From Leptobrachium leishanense (lineage: Eukaryota > Chordata > Amphibia > Anura > Megophryidae), in contig RXON01001639.1 in NCBI GenBank assembly GCA_009667805.1, forward strand, positions 1 through 64,000: DNA of 64,000 nt, in the 5' to 3' direction. Below, in pieces: positions 11,196 through 21,870 of this stretch. The position numbers were made by a program, and so were the translations under genes. The notes under the pieces are model-generated. The model ran no database searches. It had not been told where the DNA came from and worked only from the letters and a program-made list of their open reading frames with translations. The number at the start of each line of letters is the position of its first letter. The first letter of the stretch is position 1.

Positions 11196-12582
11196 AGAAT
11201 TCAGAATGTAATATCTGGCGTTGCCTTGAGCTCTGGATGCATCCTTCACGCAGAGGCAATCACCGCTCGTGAGGTTAAAGGCTCCCCAGACTTCCACAGG
11301 AAGAGGAATTTAATGGAAAATGCAGGCCCGGCATCGATTTTCCAGCCTTGGCCTTGACTCGCTATTTAGTCCAATGCTTGAAACAGATTGTTTGTAATTT
11401 ACGCGCTTGCTCACAATAAGCGCGCGCGTCTCGGGGAGCCTGAATAATTGATGGCCACAGAAAAACACCACAATCGATTTTTGTTTATTCCCTTTTCTTC
11501 CTCCTTTGTGCCTTCCCTTTCATTCGTCGCGTGACATCGCCGCGTATTTCCATGATGGAGAATTTACCTTCCTTGAACCTGGAATCATTCATTAATATCC
11601 ACGAATCACAGCTCACCCCCCTCCCCCGAGCCCTGGGCCGCTCCGACTCTCCTGAGCAATGCTTTTCATGTATCTACGTGTAGACAAAGCTGGCGCTAAT
11701 GTGATTCTCGGCTCATTCCGGAGCGTTCGCCGATGGGAAAGCCATGTCCACCAGCCATGCTAAGTACCCAGGACGCACGCGCCACCGAGCAGGAGCTTTC
11801 CAGAGTGATTCTTGTTCTGTACATCAATCCATTTCTAAATACAAGCTCTCAGCCATGTTAACAACGTCTCCTTTTAACCACAGCCCAACCATGCAGGACA
11901 CGCGCGCGCCCGGCGGCGCTGGAAGCACTGTGCCGATCACGACCCCCAGCAAGGCTCCTCCACTCCTTCACCCCAAATCACAGACTTAAGAGGTATGTCT
12001 GCTCCTCCAGCCGCAGGACAGGATGTGCACACTCCTTCCCAAGGGGGGCCGTGGAGATACGAGATGAGAGCGGGGGTCCTCACAGGCCGATTAGATACCT
12101 CATCTGTCAGGACCACGAATCAAAGCCTGGCCTGGACACACGCTCTGCTGGAGAGGAACCTTTAAGGGTCAGGCACTCGCTGGACATGAATAAGACACGA
12201 CTGAGCAGGCGCTTCCATCCCCTCAGCCTCCTTGCCCGCCGGCACGCCTGAACAGAACAGATTGCTGGAGACAGACGTGGCTTTCAGAGCATCATCTGCC
12301 ACGACATCCCTACCCCCTCGAGTGCATGTGGGGGCAATACGGGGCAATCCCTGGAGGAGGAGACACCAGCTCACATTCATAGAAATGCCTCCCCTTAATC
12401 CAAGCAGTATATCTAACTATGGGGAGGAATTTCTACATGTCATTTAATCCTTATCATGGCCTGGCTCCTGCATTGATACAGGGGGTGCTAGGTCTGCAGC
12501 TGGGGGGGCATTTCATCCCAAAAGTGTAAATGAGACAAAGCAAATCCAATCCCCAACATCACCAACCCCACCCTGTGACTAA
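11196..12582. other. Non-repetitive region, possible conserved non-coding sequence
   Basis: Mixed-composition, apparently single-copy DNA. Several AT-core words stand in a GC-rich background, including TGAATAATTGATGGCCACAG (about 11441), GGAATCATTCATTAATATCC (about 11581) and GGCGCTAATGTGATTC (about 11692). This resembles vertebrate enhancer or CNE composition. Small frames at 11744-11989 and 12051-12447 have no recognisable domain. No gene is called. The regulatory reading is inference from composition only. Confidence 0.35.
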
Positions 12583-13710
12583 AGGGTTATTCAGAGAGAG
12601 ACGATTGCACCAAAGAGTGAGTTTCCCCATACGGTGACATTTCATGACCATTCGGCTATTCAGAGAGCAGGCAGTTTGCCAAATTTTGGTGAATTTCCAG
12701 TGAAATACGGCGCTGTTCGGCGGCAGTGAAATATGGTGCCTGTTCAGCAGCAGTGAAATACGATGCCTGTTCGGCGGCAGGGAAATACGGTGCCTGTTCA
12801 GCTGCAGTGAAATATGGTGCCTGTTCGGCAGCAGTGAAATATGGTGCCTGTTCGGCAGCAGTGAAATATGTTGCCTGTTCAGCGACTGTGAAATACGGTG
12901 CCTGTTCGGCAGCAGTGAAATACGGTGCCTGTTCAGCGACAGTGAAATACGGTGCCTGTTCGACGGCAGTGAAATACGGTGCCTGTTCAGTGGCAGTGAA
13001 ATACGGTGCTGTTCGGCAGCAGTGAAATACGGTGCCTGTTCGACGGCAGTGAAATACGGTGCTGCTCGGTGGCAGTGAAATACAGTGCTGTTCTGCGGCA
13101 GTGAAATACGGTGCTGTTTGGCAGTGAAATACGGCGCCTGTTCGGCGGCAGTGAAATACAGTGCTGTTCGGCGGCAGTGAAATACGGTGCTGTTTGGCAG
13201 TGAAATACGGCGCCTGTTCGGCGGCAGTGAAATACAGTGCTGTTCGGCAGCAGTGAACTACGGTGCTGTTTGGCGGCAGTGAAATACGGTGCTGTTCGGC
13301 AGTGAAATACGGCGCCTGTTCGGCGGCAGTGAAATCCCCCATACAGAAGCAATGGTTAATCTATTCACATTGAACAGCAGAGAAATGTCAGTGAAATGCC
13401 CTGCTGTTCAGTGGTTTCATTCGGCAGGTTTAATCAGACGAATCCCATAGGTTTCAATGTTCCATATATTCCCGTTTTAATTCAATATCTAATAAACCGT
13501 TTATTATTTTTGCTGCAGATTAAAAGAATATATATATTTTTTTTTTAAAGATCTTTTAGGCATTTTTCGGGATTTTTATTTTAAATAGTTTCTCTTTTTC
13601 TGTAACAGACCTTTTATCATTCAGTATGATGTGATGAATTATTATTCCCATGTTAATTTCAGGCATGTTCGTCAAGTGGTTTTATTTGCAAACATTGTTT
13701 CCAATTTGAC
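12583..13710 (+). mobile_element. Foldback transposon copy with an expanded internal array (family CAGGGTTATTCA)
   Basis: Begins with AGGGTTATTCAGAGAGAG, matching the terminal motif CAGGGTTATTCAAAGAGA of related copies at 16622-17480 and 20830-21691. Shared internal landmarks follow in order: CATTCGGCTATTCAGAGAGC, the GTGCCTGTTCGG segment, and GTGGTTTCATTCGGCAGG. AATTCAATATCTAATAAACC and a TTTGCAAACA segment then follow. Between the first landmarks and the rest, this copy carries about 24 tandem 27-bp units that the others lack. The 3' end decays at about 13710 without a terminal repeat. No transposase is encoded, so this is a non-autonomous family. I do not assign a superfamily. Confidence 0.8.
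12697..13335. repeat. Minisatellite D (27 bp unit, about 24 copies)
   Basis: The unit is GCAGTGAAATACGGTGCC followed by TGTTCGGCG (27 bp), with 26- and 20-bp variants. It lies wholly inside a foldback transposon. The other copies of that transposon have only GTGCCTGTTCG once or twice next to GGGCAGTGAA, so the array grew within the element. Alternative readings on both strands are repeat-derived and not genes. Confidence 0.95.
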
Positions 13711-14779
13711 ACTTTCAATCGGGGAATTTGATTCCCCAAAGTTTGGGTAACGAGAGCATTGAAATGTTGGCGACATTCCGGTACTCTCTGAATATGTCCT
13801 TATGTTTGTAGGTGAGATCACGCGGGGTGGCGGTTACAGCAGAGATGGGAGTATTAGGGAATACACCGGGCCCTCCGCCTCATACCCGGTAATTATCCGC
13901 AGACAGAGCGGCTCCTCGTCCCGCCATTCCCTGTATCCTGAAGCTCAGGGGGAGAGACGGCTGCATGAAACTCCGATTTCTCCTGTCATTTCTCTCCAAT
14001 TTATTTACACGTCCCGGGGAGCGTCAACACACCGAGGAATCTGACAAAGCTCAAATGAAAGCTGTCAGCGAGGAGAGGCCTCGTTAGCGAGAGATTCTGA
14101 CGTTTCACACCAGCTAATCACTTTATACGTCTGATCCAAAACCTTCCTGGAGGCTCATTCGCACCACGCCTGCTCAGCTCAGCCAATCAAAACCAAGGAC
14201 GCTGCCGCCGTAACCAATCAGAGACCGGCACCCAGCGTCATCCGCACTGATAAGCTGATGGGAACATACGTGTCGTGACAGGACAGACAGACATTGACAT
14301 GTGTTTATTAGCTCAAGCCTAGTTCTAAAAGGGCAAAAACCAGAATAACCGGATAAACTGGTTTCACGCATCCATCACACACAACATGTGCTTCTGATTT
14401 GCAGTCACGAGATTCTGACTCAGTCCCATCCAGTTAGCACTGGCCCACCCCATGGGAACAGCCAATCATCCGTGGCTTCCACAAGACAAAGGAACTGGGA
14501 GAACTGGAGGGAAAACGTGCAGAAGGGTGAGCACGCACGTGAATTGTGCTGGCAAAACCATTTGGTCATACTTAGGCCTTTATGGTGACGCCCGGGGGAA
14601 CAGGCCACAGGAAATGCCATGAAAATGAATTCACACCATTTGCTGTTTCCAGGCCTCTGTGAGCTTCAATGGAAAAATGTGGGAAGGGGAATTAAACAAA
14701 ACAGGACAGGATCGGTAAATGTACATAGACACACTGAGATATATATTGGGGGCTCCTAAGCACAATTAGGAAGCTTTCC
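13711..14779. other. Non-repetitive region, possible conserved non-coding sequence
   Basis: Apparently single-copy. The segment 13800-14170 stands out for CCGGTAATTATCCGCAGAC, CCAATTTATTTACACGTC, ATCTGACAAAGCTCAAATG and CACCAGCTAATCAC, which are AT-core words inside balanced sequence. Short frames (13802-14044, 14174-14371, 14388-14588) show no domain and are not called. Regulatory function is only a suggestion. Confidence 0.35.
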
Positions 14780-14935
14780 GTCACAGAACCTGCTTCTCCA
14801 TGGTTGTACAGGTGTGACATGGTGAGAGATTGAATCTGCTTCTCCATGGTTGTGTATGAGAGACGTGCTGGTCAGGGGTTTAACCCTGCGTCTCCGAGGT
14901 TATAGAGATGAGATGTCAGCCGATATTGAGCATGT
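14780..14935. repeat. Short degenerate tandem repeat
   Basis: Two to three diverged copies of a roughly 60-bp segment with CTTCTCCATGGTTGT or GTCTCCGAGGTTATAGAG. A related stretch (GGTTTGAGCCTGCTCCTCCG then CGGTTGTAGAG) reappears at about 20024-20055, on the far side of array F. Confidence 0.5.
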
Positions 14936-14949
14936 ACAACAAATGCTTA

Positions 14950-15345
14950 TGCGGCTATTGAATACGGAGATGTAGTGTATGCAGCCGCCCTGCAAACACA
15001 CCTTCATAAACTGACTACACTGTATAACTCATTCTGCCGCTTTGTGCTACAATGTAACTACATGACCCACCATTGTGACATGTTAATAGAGCTTATCTGG
15101 CCATCACTAGAATCCAGACGCAGCCTTCACCTTTCCAACCTGGTGTTTAAGAGCTTTTGAAAAGCTACCACCCTACCTGAATAGGCTGCTTCCCTCAGCA
15201 GTTCCCTCATCCTATAACCACCGATCCAGAACCTGCACCTTTCTTACAATACCACAATAAAAAAAGAAAGTGGCTCCATTTTCCTACAGAGCACCGCAAA
15301 TATGGAATAACCTCCCAGACACCATCAAATCTTCCCGCGATCCTA
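14950..15345 (+). pseudogene. LINE reverse transcriptase C-terminal fragment, decayed
   Basis: One frame gives IEYGDVVYAAALQTHLHKL from about 14957, then THHCDM, IWPSLESRRSLHLSNLVFKS and a stop. This matches the RT thumb and post-RT region of Jockey/L2/CR1-like LINEs (the EYGDVVY and WPSL-RR-LHL blocks). After a frame change the text continues with degraded equivalents of the basic and WN-LP-blocks. The copy at 50675-50976 encodes the same WPSL-SRR-LHLSNLVFKSF block, so both belong to one family. It is 5'-truncated and frameshifted, hence inactive. Array E starts just downstream, where its 3' UTR would be. Confidence 0.75.
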
Positions 15346-15474
15346 ACGTGGCCTGGAGGGACCTCCTGCTGAGTCTGTACACAGTCCTTGCTGACTCTGC
15401 ACACAACGCTACCACGGACGGAGGCCGGTAAATATAGAATAAATAATTGCTGTGTGCTCATATTCACTCGGTTT

Positions 15475-16090
15475 GCTGGGAGTCTTATTGCAGTGGATTC
15501 TGATGCACTCATACACACCGCACATTGCATTGCTGGGAGTTTTATTGCTGTGGATTCTGTGATACACACTGCATATTACTGTGAGTTTTATTGCCCTGGA
15601 GCTCTGGGATATGCTCATACACACTGCACATTTCTGTGGGTTTTATTGCCCTGGAGCTCTGGGATACACTCATACACACTGTACATTACTGTGAGTTTTA
15701 TTGCTGTGCAGTTCTGTGATACGCTCATACACACTGCACATTACTGTGAGTTTTATTACTGTGCAGTTCTGTGATACGCTCATACACACTGCACATTTCT
15801 GTGGGTTTTATTGCCCTGGAGCTCTGGGATACACTCATACACACTGTACATTACTGTGAGTTTTATTGCTGTGCAGTTCTGTGATACGCTCATACACACT
15901 GCACATTACTGTGAGTTTTATTACTGTGCAGTTCTGTGATACGCTCATACACACTGCACATTTCTGTGGGTTTTATTGCTGTGCAGCTCTGATATGCTCA
16001 TACACATTGCCCATTTCTGTGGGTTTTATTGCTATGCAGCTCTGTGATACGCTCATATGCAGTGCACGTTTCTGTGGATTTTATTGTTCA
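15475..16090. repeat. Minisatellite E (55 bp unit, about 11 copies)
   Basis: Tandem 55-bp units containing CTCATACACACTGCACATT, CTGTGAGTTTTATTGCTG and CAGTTCTGTGATACG. Variants have CTGTGGG or CCCTGGAGCTCTGGG. The array begins immediately after the LINE RT fragment and probably occupies its 3' UTR. Short plus-strand frames arise from the repeat. Confidence 0.9.
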
Positions 16091-16423
16091 ACCAATTAGA
16101 GCGGCTGTGATCCCGCTTACTTGACATGCGTGGCTGTTCTTTGTAAAAATGCTTGAATTTAAACATTTCATAATTTTCTTTATCTCAATAGATACATTTG
16201 AAATGGTATACAAAATATACAAGTAGGCACTTGGTATCCACTTTAATATAAAGAGAGGAAAAGGCGGAGCTCTAAGAGGAAAAGGTGGAGCTTAAAGAGG
16301 AAGGGTGGGGATTAACCAGGAGGAGGTGTGCCCTTGACATGAAGGGGTGCCTCAAATTTAAATTAGGGGGTGCACGAGTTTAGTCAGGCCTAGGGCAGCA
16401 CAAAACCTAAATACACCAGTGCT
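16091..16423. other. Unassigned spacer with dispersed-repeat character
   Basis: AT-rich sequence, then a short degenerate tandem AAGAGGAAAAGG-GGAGCT (about 16252-16310), then GGGGGTGCACGAGTTTAGTC and CAGCACAAAACCTAAATACA. The last part looks like a dispersed repeat, but no second copy is present here to prove it. No gene seen. Confidence 0.4.
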
Positions 16424-16621
16424 TCCTGGAAAACCAGAGAAATCTCAATGCATCCTTCCCGGAAAACCAGAGAAATCTCAATGTATCCTTCTTGTAAAAC
16501 CAGAGAAATCTCAATGTATCCTTCCTGGAAAACCAGAGGAATCTCCATGTATCCTTCCTGGAATACCAGAGAAATCTCAATGTATCCTTCCTGGGAAACC
16601 AGAGAAATCTCAATGTATCGT
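16424..16621. repeat. Minisatellite F, first block (33 bp unit, 6 copies)
   Basis: Six units of CTCAATGTATCCTTCCTGG followed by AAAACCAGAGAAAT, 33 bp in total. The block is cut off at 16621 by a foldback transposon copy and resumes at 17481. Confidence 0.95.
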
Positions 16622-17480
16622 TCTCTTCAATTCGGTTCCTTCCTTTTGCCGATCCCATTTCGGTGACCCTGCGGTGTATTCAGCAAACAGCACAGGGTCC
16701 CCGAATTGCAGGGAAAAGCTGCCGCAAACCTGACGAAAACGAACCACAAAACCCACCGAATGCACGCTGAAAACAAGCAAAAACATCTGGATTAACCTTC
16801 GAAGAAGCCGAACAGGAGCCGAAAAGGAGCCGAATCACACAGAGCCGAAAGCAGCTGTGACGTAGAGGAGGCAGTGAATAAATTAGAAAAACCATTTGTA
16901 TGAATCTGGGAAAATGAAACGCTGTTTGCAAAGAAACTACTGAGCGAAAATGTCTGAAATTTTCACAGGAGGTCCAGGGAATGATAATAAAGAGGCTGTT
17001 ACAAAAAAAATAAGCAAACTGAAAAAAATAAATAAAAAAATCGGACTTTTAAAAAGAAAAAAAATCAGAAAAATGCTTAAAATATCCTAAAAAATCTATA
17101 AATAAAGAGACTTTTTGCTGCAGAATTTTATAATGAACGGTTTATTAGATATTGAATTAAAACGGGAAAATTTTTAACATTGAAGCCTATGGGATTCTCC
17201 TGAATAAACCTGCCGAATTAAACCACAGAATGGCAGGGCATTAGGGGAACCTTTCACTGCTGGTTTGTGTTCTCTGAATAGACGAAGCAGTGCTTTTTCA
17301 TGGGGATTTCACTGCCCTCGAACAGGCACCGAACAGGCACCGTATGTGCAGGCAATTCGCCAGGATTTGACGAACTGCCTGCTCTCTGGATAGCCGAATG
17401 GTCAGGAAAGGCAACCGAACGCTGATTTTCAGCGTTCAGTTACCTTTCTCAAGCAATTCGGATCTCTTTGAATAACCCTG
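16622..17480 (-). mobile_element. Foldback transposon copy splitting minisatellite F
   Basis: Minus-strand copy of the CAGGGTTATTCA family. The right edge ends CTCTTTGAATAACCCTG (17464-17480), the inverted terminal motif. Internal landmarks mirror the copy at 20830-21691: CAACCGAACGCTGATTTTCA hairpin, GCTCTCTGGATAGCCGAATG, CGAACAGGCACCGAACAGGC, AATTAAAACGGGAAAA and TTTGCAAAGAAACTACTGAG. The left end begins at GTTCTCTTCAATTCGG, which is about 50 bp inside the terminus seen in the other copy, so it is truncated. There is no coding capacity. It lies between two blocks of array F, so it was inserted in, or overtaken by, that array. Confidence 0.8.
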
Positions 17481-19945
17481 TGTGTATCCTTCCTGGAAAA
17501 CCAGAGGAATCTCAATGTATCCTTTCTGGAAAACCAGAGGAATCTCAATGTATCCTTCCTGGAAAACCAGAGAAATCTCAATGTATCCTTCCTGGAAAAC
17601 CAGAGGAATCTCAATGTATCCTTCCTGGAAAACCAGAGAAATCTCAATGTATCCTTCCTGGAAAACCAGAGAAATCTCAATGTGTCCTTCCTGGAAAACC
17701 AGAGAAATCTCAATGTGTCCTTCCTGGAAAACCAGAGAAATCTCAATGTATCCTTCCTGGAAAACCAGAGAAATCTCAATGTATCCTTCCTGGAAAATCA
17801 GAGGAATCTCAATCTATCCTTCCTGTAAAACCAAAGGAATCTCAATGTATCCTTCCTGGAAAACCAGAGATATCTCAATGTATCCTTCCTGGAAAACCAG
17901 AGAAATCTCAATGTGTCCTTCCTGGAAAACCAGAGAAATCTCAATGTGTCCTTCCTGGAAAACCAGAGGAATCTCAATGTATCCTTCCTGGAAAACCAGA
18001 GAAATCTCAATGTATCCTTCCTGGAAAACTAGAGGAATCTCAATGTATCCTTCCTGGAAAACCAGAGAAATCTCAATGTATCCTTCCTGGAAAACCAGAG
18101 GAATCTCAATGTATCCTTCCTGTAAAACCAAAGGAATCTCAATGTATCCTTCCTGGAAAACCAGAGATATCTCAATGTATCCTTCCTGGAAAACCAGAGA
18201 AATCTCAAGGTGTCCTTCCTGAAAAACCAGAGAAATCTCAATGTGTCCTTCCTGGAAAACCAGAGGAATCTCAATGTATCCTTCCTGGAAAAACAGAGAA
18301 ATCTCAATGTGTCCTTCCTGGAAAACCAGAGGAATCTCAATGTATCCTTCCTGGAAAACCAGAGAAATCTCAATGTATCCTTCCTGGAAAACCAGAGAAA
18401 TCTCAATGTATCTTTCCTGGAAAACCAGAGGAATCTCAATGTATCCTTCCTGGAAAACCAGAGAAATCTCAATGTATCCTTCCTGGAAAACCAGAGAAAT
18501 CTCAATGTGTCCTTCCTGGAAAACCAGAGGAATCTCAATGTATCCTTCCTGGAAAACCAGAGGAATCTCAATGTATCCTTCCTGGAAAACCAGAGAAATC
18601 TCAATGTATCCTTCCTGGAAAACCAGAGAAATCTCAATGTATCCTTCCTGGAAAACCAGAGGAATCTCAATGTATCCTTCCTGTAAAACCAAAGGAATCT
18701 CAATGTATCCTTCCTGGAAAACCAGAGATATCTCAATGTATCCTTCCTGGAAAACCAGAGAAATCTCAATGTGTCCTTCCTGGAAAACCAGAGAAATCTC
18801 AATGTGTCCTTCCTGGAAAACCAGAGGAATCTCAATGTATCCTTCCTGGAAAACCAGAGAAATCTCAATGTATCCTTCCTGGAAAACCAGAGGAATCTCA
18901 ATGTATCCTTCCTGGAAAACCAGAGGAATCTCAATGTATCCTTCCTGGAAAACCAGAGAAATCTCAATGTATCCTTCCTGGAAAACCAGAGGAATCTCAA
19001 TGTATCCTTCCTGTAAAACCAAAGGAATCTCAATGTATCCTTCCTGGAAAACCAGAGATATCTCAATGTATCCTTCCTGGAAAACCAGAGAAATCTCAAT
19101 GTATCCTTCCTGGAAAACCAGAGAAATCTCAATGTATCCTTCCTGGAAAACCAGAGGAATTTCAATGTATCCTTCCTGGAAAACCAAAGGAATCTCAATG
19201 TATCCTTCCTGGAAAACCAGAGATATCTCAATGTATCCTTCCTGGGAAAACCAGAGAAATCTCAATGTATCCTTTCTGGAAAACCAGAGAAATCTCAATG
19301 TATCTTTCCTGGAAAACCAGAGGAATCTCAATGTATCTTTCCTGGAAAACCAGAGGAATCTCAATGTATCCTTCCTGGAAAACCAGAGGAATCTCAATGT
19401 ATCCTTCCTGGAAAACCAGAGAAATCTCAATGTATCCTTCCTGGAAAACCAGAGAAATCTCAATGTGTCCTTCCTGGAAAACCAGAGGAATCTCAATGTA
19501 TCCTTCCTGGAAAACCAGAGAAATCTCAATGTATCCTTCCTGGAAAACCAGAGGAATCTCAATGTATCCTTCCTTTAAAACCAAAGGAATCTCAATGTAT
19601 CCTTCCTGGAAAACCAGAGATATCTCAATGTATCCTTCCTGGAAAACCAGAGAAATCTCAATGTGTCCTTCCTGGAAAACCAGAGGAATCTCAATGTATC
19701 CTTCCTGGAAAACCAGAGAAATCTCAATGTGTCCTTCCTGGAATACCAGAGGAATCTCAATGTATCCTTCCTGGAAAACCAGAGGAATCTCAATGTATCC
19801 TTCCTGGAAAACCAGAGAAATCTCAATGTATCCTTCCTGGAAAACCAGAGAAATCTCAATGTATCTTTCCTGGAAAACCAGAGAAATTTCAATGTATCCT
19901 TCCTGGAAAACCAGAGTAATCTCAATGTATCCTTCCTGGAAAACA
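17481..19945. repeat. Minisatellite F, main block (33 bp unit, about 75 copies)
   Basis: Units of 33 bp alternate AGAGAAATCTCAATG and AGAGGAATCTCAATG forms, with GTGTCC, TGTAAAACCAAAGG and AGATATCTC variants in recurrent order, giving local higher-order repeats. The unit is a multiple of three and lacks stops on both strands, giving an 829-codon plus frame and a 582-codon minus frame. These are repeat artefacts. The final unit runs straight into AACACTTTATAAATAAATAA, which matches the AT-rich tail of the LINE 3' end at 47531-47600. Confidence 0.98.
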
Positions 19946-19966
19946 CTTTATAAATAAATAATTTGG
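19940..19966 (+). mobile_element. LINE-like 3' tail bordering minisatellite F
   Basis: The sequence CTTTATAAATAAATAA follows the last 33-bp unit. On the minus strand of 47531-47600 the same order occurs, CTTCCTGGTAAAATCC then TTTATAAATAAATAAATAAA, without array expansion. Array F is therefore anchored at the 3' end of a member of that LINE family. Confidence 0.7.
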
Positions 19967-20829
19967 GAGAGTATGTGTGGTTGGGTGCGTTGCCCCAGAA
20001 TAGTCGGAGAGGTGCTCTGGCCGGGTTTGAGCCTGCTCCTCCGCGGTTGTAGAGCGGTGCTGTTACCTGTACTCTACCCAGGTAATACTCGAATAAGCGA
20101 TCTTTGCTGTGGAGTTAGAGAGGGTCCTGCTGGGAGATGTGTGCACCTTCGCCCTGCACGTTTATCAAGGCTCTCCTTATTGCGCCCATTGGTAGGAATG
20201 TGGCCGCTTCAATTAGCAGCTTGGAAGGGCTAGCGCCCTATGTAACTGATGCCATTCAGTATGGGCGGCATTAATCTGTTATAACTGGTGCGTCGTCGCT
20301 CACGCACAGTTTAGTAACTCCCTGGGGAGAGGGGACACCAGAGACTTTTTGGGAAGATGAATTCAGCCACGCACAGAATAAAACACAGCTGGTGACGGGA
20401 TCGGCGCACGGTCATTTAACTCCAACAATTACAGCAAGCGAAACACACGGATTTACAGCTGTCTGGTGGCACATTAAAGGGAACGCTGACAATTCCTTCA
20501 TTACAGGACATGTGTCATGAACACCTTTTATTAGGGTGTCACCGACAAAGCGCCATCTATCACCAGACAGCATGCCGACCATCCGGCAACATGATCCAAC
20601 AGGACTAGAAATCCATCCCTGGCATGAAATATTCTGCAGGGCATCCCGTGATAAATGGACTGGCAGGGAATGATCTGCAGGGCATCACATTGTCCGGTCA
20701 TTTCAGATATGACATTTCTAGATTTCTTCATATTTTCTCAGGACTGTTTAAATGAGGGCCAGGAATTTCTTTCAAACAGACAAGAAATGTAACCAGGCTG
20801 AGCTTTCCAGACAATGGACCTCAAAAATT
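19967..20829. other. Non-repetitive region with possible conserved non-coding sequence
   Basis: Apparently single-copy, GC-balanced. Candidate CNE-like words are GGCCGCTTCAATTAGCAGC (about 20202), GGCGGCATTAATCTG and CATTTAACTCCAACAATTAC (20412). It includes the G-like relic at 20613-20700. The small frames at 19973-20233 and 20531-20731 have no recognised domain. Confidence 0.35.
20613..20700. repeat. Two diverged single units resembling minisatellite G
   Basis: GGAATGATCTGCAGGGCATC followed by ACA at about 20668-20690 matches the core of array G (34054-42326) almost base for base. A more diverged partner, GGCATGAAATATTCTGCAGG then GCATCCCGTGAT, precedes it. This looks like an unexpanded or dying ancestral form, about 13.4 kb away from the array. 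Confidence 0.65.
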
Positions 20830-21691
20830 GTGTCCGAAAGGTAACGGAACAGTGAAAGGTTCGGTTACCTTTCCTGGCCATTCGGCTATTCAGAGAGCAG
20901 GCAGTTCCCTAAATCCTGGCGAATTGCCTGCACATACGGTGCCTGTTCGGTGCCTGTTCGAGGGCAGTGAATCCCCATAGAGAAGCAATGCTTCGTCTAT
21001 TCAGAGGACACAAACCAGCAGTGAAAGGTTCCCCTAATGCCCTGCCATTCGGTGGTTTAATTCGGCAGGTTTATTCAGGCGAATCCCATAGGCTTCAATG
21101 TTAAAAATATTCCTGATTTAATTCAATATCTAATAAACGTTCATTATTTTATTCTGCAGCAAAAGTCTCTTTATTTTTAGGTTTTTTTAGGATTTTTCAG
21201 GCATTTTTTGGGATTTTCTTGTCAACATTTATTTTTAAATCGTTTTTTCTTGTTTCGGTAACAGCCTTTTTTATTCTCATTCATTGGATTTTATGTAAAT
21301 TTCAGACATTTTCGCTCAGTAGTTTCTTTGCAAACAGAGTTTCACTTTTCAAACATTCAAGCGTACGTTTTTTTTTTCACTCCATTCGTCTGCGGTGCCA
21401 CGTTTTTCTGGAGGCTGCTCTGTGCTGTGATCGGCTCCTGCTCGTTTTTCTCCGGTGTGTTCGGCGGGGTTAATCCAGATGTTTTTGCGGGTTTCGGTGA
21501 GCGTTCGCCAGGTTTTGAGGTGAGTGTTCGTCGGGTTTGCGGCAGCTTTTTCCTGCACTACGACGGCCCTGTGGTGCTTGCTGAATACACCGCAGGGTTG
21601 CTGAAATGGGATCGCCGAATCGCACCGAACTGAAGAGAACGCAAAGTCCCCAAACGTGCGATGACTTTTCGATTCTCTTTGAATAACCCTG
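20830..21691 (+). mobile_element. Foldback transposon copy (CAGGGTTATTCA family), least altered here
   Basis: Shares order and sequence with the copies at 12583 and 16622: CCATTCGGCTATTCAGAGAG, GTGCCTGTTCGGTGCCTGTT, GTGGTTTAATTCGGCAGG, AATTCAATATCTAATAAACG, and TTTGCAAACAGAGTTTCAC. It ends in TCTCTTTGAATAACCCTG (21674-21691). The left terminus is truncated: it starts at the CCGAAAGGTAACGG hairpin arm, about 20 bp inside. The family end motif is CAGGGTTATTCAAAGAGA. Short frames (21219-21762, both strands) are not protein-like. The family is non-autonomous here. Confidence 0.8.
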
Positions 21692-21800
21692 TTGGTGCAT
21701 GTATTCGAGGGCATTTTAATTTGGTCACATCTAAGCTCTGTAGTCATGCAAACCTTGGACAATGGTGAATTGCATAAACCGTAAAAAAAAAAAGGTTAGA

Positions 21801-21870
21801 GATTCATCAGTCTGATGAAGCTTGCAGAGGAGCAAGCGAATGCGTTTCGTCCATTCCATTATACTGGTGG
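21801..21870 (+). ncRNA. Weak hammerhead-like motif (Penelope-type), probably decayed
   Basis: CTGATGA (21812-21818) is followed by a perfect 6-bp stem, GCTTGC with GCAAGC, then GAAT and TGCGTTTCGTC. A functional hammerhead needs GAAA rather than GAAT, and one extra A sits between CTGATGA and the stem. The layout resembles the better motif at 60908-60945. Likely a dead copy. Confidence 0.3.

Noticed and set aside
16340..16380. Telomere-like TTAGGG word
   Set aside because: A single occurrence. No tandem TTAGGG or CCCTAA anywhere in the window.
17468..19957. 829-codon plus-strand frame (Lys/Pro/Cys-rich 11-residue repeat)
   Set aside because: Product of the 33-bp array F. The frame switches reading of the unit mid-way at a single-base insertion (about 19245) without any consequence, as expected for non-coding repeat.
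21219..21762. Overlapping frames at 21219-21762 on both strands as possible exons
   Set aside because: They lie inside a foldback transposon copy and shift or break in the other copies.
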